Below, one piece after another: positions 6,434 through 10,419 of a stretch of 10,419 nt of DNA (its first letter is position 1; every line of letters begins with the position of its first letter). This DNA comes from an uncultured Granulicatella sp. Its GTDB lineage: Bacteria; Bacillota; Bacilli; Lactobacillales; Aerococcaceae. The stretch is taken from NCBI RefSeq assembly GCF_938030755.1, contig NZ_CALHIF010000001.1, positions 1-10,419 of the forward strand. The letters run 5' to 3'. The position numbers were made by a program, and so were the translations under genes. A model generated the notes under the pieces. That model had not been told where the DNA came from. It saw only the letters and a list, made by a program, of their open reading frames with translations, and searched no databases.

Positions 6434-7882
6434 TTAATATGCACGTGCAATCCAAACTGTATGCACAGCTGGTTTGCCAGTAACGATACATTTTTCTTTT
6501 TTCACTGGAGCATTAAATGGAATATTACGAGTTGTAAAGCCTGTTTCTTCTTTAATTTTTGCTTCACTTTCTTCTGTTCCATCCCAACCAACTAATACCC
6601 AACCAGGTACTTCGCCAGCTTCGCGTTTTGCTTCGATGTGAGCTTTTAACTCATCCAAAGTATCAATGTTTGTATATTCGTTAGAAGCACGCATCGCACG
6701 AGCAGTTTCTAACATACGAACTTGCATTTTATCTAATTCAGATAAAATGGTATCTACTAAACCGTCGAATCCAACTGCTACTTTTTCATCTAAGTCACGC
6801 ATTTTTGTCATCACTTGATTATTTTCTAAGTCGCGAGGTCCGCATTCGATACGCATTGGAACACCACGTAATTCCCACTCATTGAATTTGAATCCTGGTG
6901 AGTTATCAGTGTCGTCGATTTTCACGCGTAATCCAGCAGCTTTCAATTCTTTTTGAAGCTCTTCTAATTTTTCTAAGATGGCTGGATTTTTCTTCCATGG
7001 TCCAACAGGGATTAAGACTACTTGTGTTGGAGCCACTTTCGGAGGTAATACTAACCCTTGTTCGTCCCCATGAGTCATAATTAATGAACCGATTAAACGA
7101 GTAGATACTCCCCATGAAGTTGTATGAGCGTATACATGTTCATTTTCTTTTGTTAAATATTTGATGTCGAACGCTTCAGCGAATTTTGTTCCCATGTAGT
7201 GAGAAGTTCCCGCTTGAACGGCTTTACCGTCTTTCATCATTGCTTCGATGGAGTAAGTATCTACTGCTCCTGCAAAACGTTCTGAAGGAGTTTTTTGACC
7301 TTCGTAAACTGGCACTGCTAATACGCCTTCTACAACTTCTTTATAAACCTCTAACATCTTCATTGTTCTGCGACGTGCATCTTCCTCATCTGCATGCGCT
7401 GTATGTCCTTCTTGCCATAAGAATTCTGAAGTACGTAAGAATGGTAAAGTTTTCTTTTCCCAACGGAATACATTTGCCCATTGGTTAATTTCATATGGAA
7501 GATCACGGTATGAATTAATCCAGTTTGAAAAAGCTGTTCCAATCATTGTTTCACTTGTTGGACGTAGTGCTAAACGTTCTTCCAATTTTTCGCCAGCTGC
7601 TTCTGTCACCCATGGTAATTCAGGAGCGAATCCTTCGATGTGGTCTGCTTCTTTTGTAAAGAAGCTTTCTGGAATTAACATTGGGAAGTATGCATTACGA
7701 ATGCCTTCTTCTTTAAAACGACGGTTAAATTCCTCTTGAATATGTTCCCAGATTTCATATCCGTCTGGTTTAAAAATCATACATCCACGCACTGGTGAAT
7801 AGTCCATTAAATCTGCTTTTTGAATGGTTTGAATATACCATTTAGAGAAATCTTCTCTTTGTAAGTTTGTTTTTTCTGCCAT
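6434..7882 (-). CDS. proS: Prolyl-tRNA synthetase, ProS type 3 (eukaryote/archaeal-like)
   Basis: This class II aminoacyl-tRNA synthetase charges tRNA-Pro. At 482 aa, without the YbaK-like editing insertion, it is the short type 3 form, not the ~570-aa bacterial form. Landmarks are LMDYSPVRGCMIFKPDGYEI near the N-terminus, RPTSETMI at 107-114, motif 2 (FRWEKKTLPFLRTSEFLWQE, from 139), and motif 3 (GVSTRLIGSLIMTHGDEQG, from 258). A GPRD-containing anticodon-binding domain follows, and the protein ends in the conserved ARAY with a terminal Tyr. In the C-terminal domain the cysteines that form a zinc site in many type 3 enzymes are mostly gone: only C465 remains, and GWDGTEESE stands where cysteines often occur. 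ATG 7880-7882 has AAGGAG 8 nt upstream. Expression is controlled by a T-box leader. Confidence 0.97.
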   Translation of the reverse strand: MAEKTNLQREDFSKWYIQTIQKADLMDYSPVRGCMIFKPDGYEIWEHIQEEFNRRFKEEGIRNAYFPMLIPESFFTKEADHIEGFAPELPWVTEAAGEKLEERLALRPTSETMIGTAFSNWINSYRDLPYEINQWANVFRWEKKTLPFLRTSEFLWQEGHTAHADEEDARRRTMKMLEVYKEVVEGVLAVPVYEGQKTPSERFAGAVDTYSIEAMMKDGKAVQAGTSHYMGTKFAEAFDIKYLTKENEHVYAHTTSWGVSTRLIGSLIMTHGDEQGLVLPPKVAPTQVVLIPVGPWKKNPAILEKLEELQKELKAAGLRVKIDDTDNSPGFKFNEWELRGVPMRIECGPRDLENNQVMTKMRDLDEKVAVGFDGLVDTILSELDKMQVRMLETARAMRASNEYTNIDTLDELKAHIEAKREAGEVPGWVLVGWDGTEESEAKIKEETGFTTRNIPFNAPVKKEKCIVTGKPAVHTVWIARAY

Positions 7883-7912
7883 CTGCTTAGCTCCTTTTCA
7901 TTTTTTGTGAAA

Positions 7913-8119
7913 TAAAAAAAGCCACTCCCCTAAAAAGGACGAATGACTCGCGGTACCACCTTAATTACACTTACTTTGTAAATGTCTCTTTAACATTGAT
8001 AACGATGATTTCACCGGATTATTTTCATAATCACCTCTTTTGGTAGGTTCAGTTAAAGAGCGGGGGTTCTTTCTCAGCAATCAGAACTTTCTGTACCCAT
8101 CATTTCACTTACTTTTCCA
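7913..8119 (-). promoter_or_regulatory. T-box leader (tRNA-Pro sensing) of proS
   Basis: On the - strand the T-box core AAGGTGGTACCGCG (7949-7962) contains UGGU, complementary to an ACCA tRNA end, as expected for tRNA-Pro with discriminator A. The terminator follows: arms AGTCATTCGTCC (7937-7948) and AGGGGAGTGGCT (7920-7931), then a T-run. Pairing of T-box bases with the upstream AAGTAAG...TTA region would form the antiterminator. Upstream, stem I features include AAGTGAAA-type and GCTGAGAAAGAAC sequences. The probable specifier is CCT, a proline codon, at 8045-8047 in the context GAA-CCT-ACC, matching the usual GAA-codon arrangement. Uncharged tRNA-Pro would permit readthrough into proS and probably the genes beyond. 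Confidence 0.93.
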
Positions 8120-8125
8120 AATCCT

Positions 8126-8154
8126 ATCCTACTCTAAACACACTCGTAAAGCAA
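8126..8154 (-). promoter_or_regulatory. Promoter of the T-box/proS transcript
   Basis: TTGCTT (-35, 8149-8154), a 17-bp spacer and TAGGAT (-10, 8126-8131) are placed to start transcription just before stem I of the T-box. A 7-bp hairpin (ACACTTG/CGAGTGT with one G:T pair, 8140-8158) overlaps the -35 and could act as a weak terminator for the upstream mazG-like gene. Confidence 0.6.
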
Positions 8155-8172
8155 GTGTTTTCTTGCTGTAAA

Positions 8173-8514
8173 CTAGTCGTTTTTTGCTGTTTGCTCTATG
8201 TACTCCATCAAGTTCGTTGAATGCTGGTATTTAATAGCCGCACTTAAGTCTTTTTCTAAGATGACTTTCTCTAAATCAATTCCATTTACTCCTGCAATAG
8301 CAATCGTATAATGAATTACGTCCGCCAGTTCTTTCCCTAATTCTTCGCTCACAGCTTCTTTATCTCCATCTTTTCTTCCGTCGCGAATGCTAATTTGTTC
8401 TGCAACTTCACCAATTTCTTCCACTAATTTAATAAAAAGTCCTTGATCATTGTTTCTATTCTTATATACATTTTCTAAGTATTCTTGATACTTTTTAATT
8501 GTTAGTTTTGACAT
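8173..8514 (-). CDS. MazG-like all-alpha nucleoside triphosphate pyrophosphohydrolase
   Basis: From the chosen start this is a 113-aa single-domain protein. The metal-binding pattern of the MazG/dUTPase-like all-alpha superfamily is clear: EEIGE (E32, E33, E36) in one helix and ELADV (E62, D65) in the next. Such enzymes hydrolyse (d)NTPs to monophosphate and pyrophosphate, often as house-cleaning enzymes for damaged nucleotides. The substrate cannot be predicted here. The frame is open upstream to 8595, but those codons run into the ftsX terminator hairpin and read as low-complexity sequence, so ATG 8512-8514 (MSKLTIKKYQEY) is preferred. The ribosome binding site is weak (GGAAAGTGGTG upstream), and GTG 8524-8526 is an alternative start. 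No strong promoter was recognised, although the ftsEX terminator lies between it and ftsX. Confidence 0.85.
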   Translation of the reverse strand: MSKLTIKKYQEYLENVYKNRNNDQGLFIKLVEEIGEVAEQISIRDGRKDGDKEAVSEELGKELADVIHYTIAIAGVNGIDLEKVILEKDLSAAIKYQHSTNLMEYIEQTAKND

Positions 8515-8581
8515 CTTTAACACCACTTTCCAATACACTCCCAAAATATTAATCAGTTGTTTGATTTCTTTTATCCTAATA

Positions 8582-8612
8582 AAAAAGACGAACATGTAAC
8601 GTTCATCTTTTT
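8582..8612 (-). terminator. Terminator of ftsEX, symmetric
   Basis: AAAAAGATGAAC and GTTCGTCTTTTT (8582-8612 on the - strand) form a 12-bp stem with one G:T pair, starting 8 bp after the ftsX stop and followed by more T. The A-run on one side and T-run on the other make it capable of working in both directions. Confidence 0.8.
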
Positions 8613-8620
8613 CATATTAG

Positions 8621-9508
8621 CTATTTTTTTAAGAATCTTCTCATTGAAAGAATAGAACCAAAAGCTCCAATAGTGATACCGATAGCAGCCATGGCCAATG
8701 AGACATAAATTAAGAATGGATTAGGATCAAGTAAGCTAAAACTTGAACCAGAGAAGAAGTCTGATCCACCTTTATAAATCCATAGATAGATTGACCACAC
8801 TAATCCGATTGGAATAATAGAACCAAGTAATCCAATCATCCCACCTTCTAAGAAGAAAGGCCAGCGAATATACGCCTTTGTAGCTCCTACTAAGCGCATA
8901 ATCTCAATTTCAGTTCTTCTTGAGTAGATTGTTGAGCGAATCGTATTAGAGATTAAGAACATTGCTAACGCTAATAGCCCCACAATAATGACAGCACCGA
9001 TGTTTCGAGCTGTAGCAATAATTCGGAATAAATTATCCGCACGAGCTTCACCATAACGAACACGAGCTACATAATCCATCCCTTCGATAGCTTTAGCAAC
9101 CGCACTTGTTTTTTGAGGTTCTTTTGCTTTTACATCAAAAGCATTACGAAGTGGATTTCCATCATTTTTAAACAATGAAAATTCCTCAGCAAAGCTCTTT
9201 GTTACATCTTCTAATTCTTCATCTTTTGAACGGAATGTTACAGATTCTACATCCGCTAATTCTTTAATTTTCGCTTCTAATTGATCTGTCTTTTCCTGAT
9301 CTGCTGCCAAATCAATATATACACGAACATTAACGTCATTTTCAATATCTGATCCAATTTTGTTCACATTAAATAATAATGAAACAAACACACCAACGAT
9401 TAAAAGAATCATTGATACCGCAGAAATCGAACCAAATGTCATTAATCCGTTTCTGAAAAGACTCTTGAAGGCGTCACGTATATGACGACCCATCGTTCTA
9501 ATCTTCAT
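8621..9508 (-). CDS. ftsX: Cell division protein FtsX (ABC transporter-like membrane subunit)
   Basis: FtsX is the membrane partner of FtsE. The complex does not transport but transmits ATP-driven changes to peptidoglycan hydrolases outside the cell (PcsB or CwlO type in Gram-positives). From the chosen start it is 295 aa, with a short cytoplasmic N-terminus and a first membrane segment at about 26-47 (SISAVSMILLIVGVFVSLLF). An extracellular domain of about 120 residues follows. Three further membrane segments come next (IGAVIIVGLLALAMFLI; MIGLLGSIIPIGLVWSIYLW; LIYVSLAMAAIGITIGAFG), ending MRRFLKK. The FtsX permease-type motif is seen at EIEIMRLVGATKAYIRWPF. The frame stays open to 9556, but ATG 9506-9508 (MKIRTMGRHIRD) has AGGGGG (9518-9523) 9 nt upstream and overlaps ftsE by 11 bp, which fits translational coupling. 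Confidence 0.96.
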   Translation of the reverse strand: MKIRTMGRHIRDAFKSLFRNGLMTFGSISAVSMILLIVGVFVSLLFNVNKIGSDIENDVNVRVYIDLAADQEKTDQLEAKIKELADVESVTFRSKDEELEDVTKSFAEEFSLFKNDGNPLRNAFDVKAKEPQKTSAVAKAIEGMDYVARVRYGEARADNLFRIIATARNIGAVIIVGLLALAMFLISNTIRSTIYSRRTEIEIMRLVGATKAYIRWPFFLEGGMIGLLGSIIPIGLVWSIYLWIYKGGSDFFSGSSFSLLDPNPFLIYVSLAMAAIGITIGAFGSILSMRRFLKK

Positions 9509-10184
9509 ATCCGTATTCCCCCTGTTCTTGGTCACGAACAATTTGTCCACTTTCAATGGCTAAAACACGATGCTTTTTCTCGTTTACGATTTGACTATTA
9601 TGAGTCGCCATCACAATGGTAGTTCCTTGTTCATTAATTCTTTCTAAAATATCCATAATTTCCATAGATGTATCTGGATCTAGGTTCCCTGTAGGCTCAT
9701 CGGCAATTAAAATTCCCGGAGTATTCACAATTGCTCGAGCAATCGCTACACGTTGTTGTTCCCCACCAGATAATTCATTTGGGAAATTATTCATACGATG
9801 TTTTAAATTTACTAATTCTAACACTTCGTCTACACGGCGTTTAATTTCGCGAGGAGACTTTTCAATTACTTCCATCGCATAAGCCACATTTTCATAGACT
9901 GTTTTATTTTGTAAAAGTTTAAAATCTTGGAATACGACACCAACATAACGGCGTAAGAATGGAATTTGACGATCTTTAATCTTCATCAAATCATATTTTC
10001 CCACACGAATTCTACCCTTTGTCGCTTTTTCTTCACGATACATCATTTTAATGAAAGTTGATTTCCCTGCACCAGAAGGCCCTACTACATAAACAAAATC
10101 TCCATCTTTAATTTGGATTGATAAATTATTAATAGCAGTAATTCCTTTACTATATTTCTTAGTTACATTCATCATTTCAATCAT
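9498..10184 (-). CDS. ftsE: Cell division ATP-binding protein FtsE
   Basis: FtsE is the cytoplasmic ABC ATPase that works with FtsX at the division site. The 228-aa protein has every expected motif: Walker A GPSGAGKST (35-43), Q-loop VFQDF (84-88), signature LSGGEQQR (138-145), Walker B ILIADEP (158-164) and H-loop MATHN (H195). ATG 10182-10184 begins MIEMMNVTKKYSKGITAINN, matching the family N-terminus. The only nearby ribosome binding site is GGTGAG, unusually close to this ATG, so the methionine at codon 4 or 5 remains possible. prfB, which precedes ftsE in many Firmicutes, is not found in the 235 bp upstream. Confidence 0.97.
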   Translation of the reverse strand: MIEMMNVTKKYSKGITAINNLSIQIKDGDFVYVVGPSGAGKSTFIKMMYREEKATKGRIRVGKYDLMKIKDRQIPFLRRYVGVVFQDFKLLQNKTVYENVAYAMEVIEKSPREIKRRVDEVLELVNLKHRMNNFPNELSGGEQQRVAIARAIVNTPGILIADEPTGNLDPDTSMEIMDILERINEQGTTIVMATHNSQIVNEKKHRVLAIESGQIVRDQEQGEYGYED

Positions 10185-10227
10185 AAACTCACCAGCTTTC
10201 TAATCCTACGATTTTTTAATCTTCACC

Positions 10228-10236
10228 ATTATAGCA
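10228..10236 (-). promoter_or_regulatory. Extended -10 promoter of ftsE
   Basis: On the - strand TGC-TATAAT (10228-10236) is a perfect -10 with the extended TGn motif. A recognisable -35 is missing (AAGGTG at the 17-bp distance), which extended -10 promoters tolerate. The resulting leader to ftsE would be roughly 35-40 nt. Confidence 0.6.
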
Positions 10237-10254
10237 CCCTAATATTACAACACC

Positions 10255-10283
10255 TTCACATAAGATTACAGAAATATTAAATT
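10255..10283 (+). promoter_or_regulatory. Possible + strand promoter for the right-edge RNA
   Basis: TTCACA (10255-10260), a 17-bp spacer and TAAATT (10278-10283) would start transcription at about 10290, exactly where the strongly folding sequence begins. It is divergent from the ftsE promoter. The boxes are moderate matches, so the call rests partly on position. Confidence 0.4.
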
Positions 10284-10286
10284 AAG

Positions 10287-10419
10287 GATACGAGGGCGAA
10301 CGCTCAGGACTGAAACACTGGACCAGAGCGACGCAAGGAACGTGAAACGTTCTGCGGACGACTCCGGGAAGTGGACGTCAGTCCTGTGAGCCCGAGTTCA
10401 ACTACACAGGATGTGAGCA
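10287..10419 (+). ncRNA. Unidentified structured RNA candidate, 5' part (runs off the window)
   Basis: After AT-rich DNA the base composition turns abruptly GC-rich, and no frame encodes a recognisable protein. A long nested hairpin spans about 10294-10393. From outside in, the paired arms are GGGC/GCCC, CTCA/TGAG (sharing one G with the previous arm), GGACTG (10307-10312)/CAGTCC (10379-10384), CACT/AGTG, CC/GG, GAG/CTC, CGCA/TGCG and GAACGT/ACGTTC around a GAA loop (10344-10346). Internal loops interrupt the stem. Downstream CACAGG (10405-10410) can pair with CCTGTG (10383-10388) as an alternative, and CACA-GGA-TGTG forms a further small hairpin. It does not show the landmarks recalled for RNase P RNA, tmRNA, SRP RNA or common riboswitches. 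The + orientation is inferred from the promoter-like boxes; the element could be on the other strand. Confidence 0.5.

Noticed and set aside
8515..8595. A 27-residue N-terminal extension of the MazG-like protein
   Set aside because: The extra codons start inside the ftsX terminator hairpin, and the family domain begins right after the internal ATG at 8514.

Overview
The window is a low-GC Firmicutes chromosome segment, most likely from Lactobacillales. Three things suggest this: strong AGGAGG ribosome binding sites, a T-box leader ahead of a type-3 (eukaryote/archaeal-like) prolyl-tRNA synthetase, and a class II galT. The gene content would fit the Carnobacteriaceae/Granulicatella neighbourhood of lactic acid bacteria, but that placement is inference from gene style, not a database match.

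Layout. Positions 1-977 hold the right-hand part of an IS3-family insertion sequence on the + strand: the tail of orfA, the DDE transposase orfB, a hairpin and a palindromic right end. Positions 978-1680 hold no convincing gene. They carry two copies, 315 bp apart, of a roughly 265-bp repeat whose 185-bp core is a large nested palindrome. Everything from 1715 to 10184 is on the - strand. In transcription order this is ftsE-ftsX (cell division), a terminator, a small MazG-like pyrophosphohydrolase, a prolyl T-box leader, and then the closely packed run proS-galT-tsaB-rimI-tsaD. It ends with rpmE2 (ribosomal protein bL31 type B), which has its own promoter and a strong terminator. At the right edge a strongly folding, GC-richer stretch follows a plausible + strand promoter divergent from ftsE. 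It looks like the 5' part of an unidentified structured RNA that runs off the window.

How the genes work together. proS, the t6A genes (tsaB, tsaD), rimI and rpmE2 all serve translation. No terminator is visible from the T-box to the end of tsaD, so the prolyl-tRNA-sensing leader may set expression of the whole run, including galT. ftsE and ftsX form the ABC-type complex that activates peptidoglycan hydrolases at division.

The items most worth a second look are the structured RNA candidate at 10287-10419, the repeat pair whose central hairpin is exactly inverted between copies, and the tandem-GNAT RimI.
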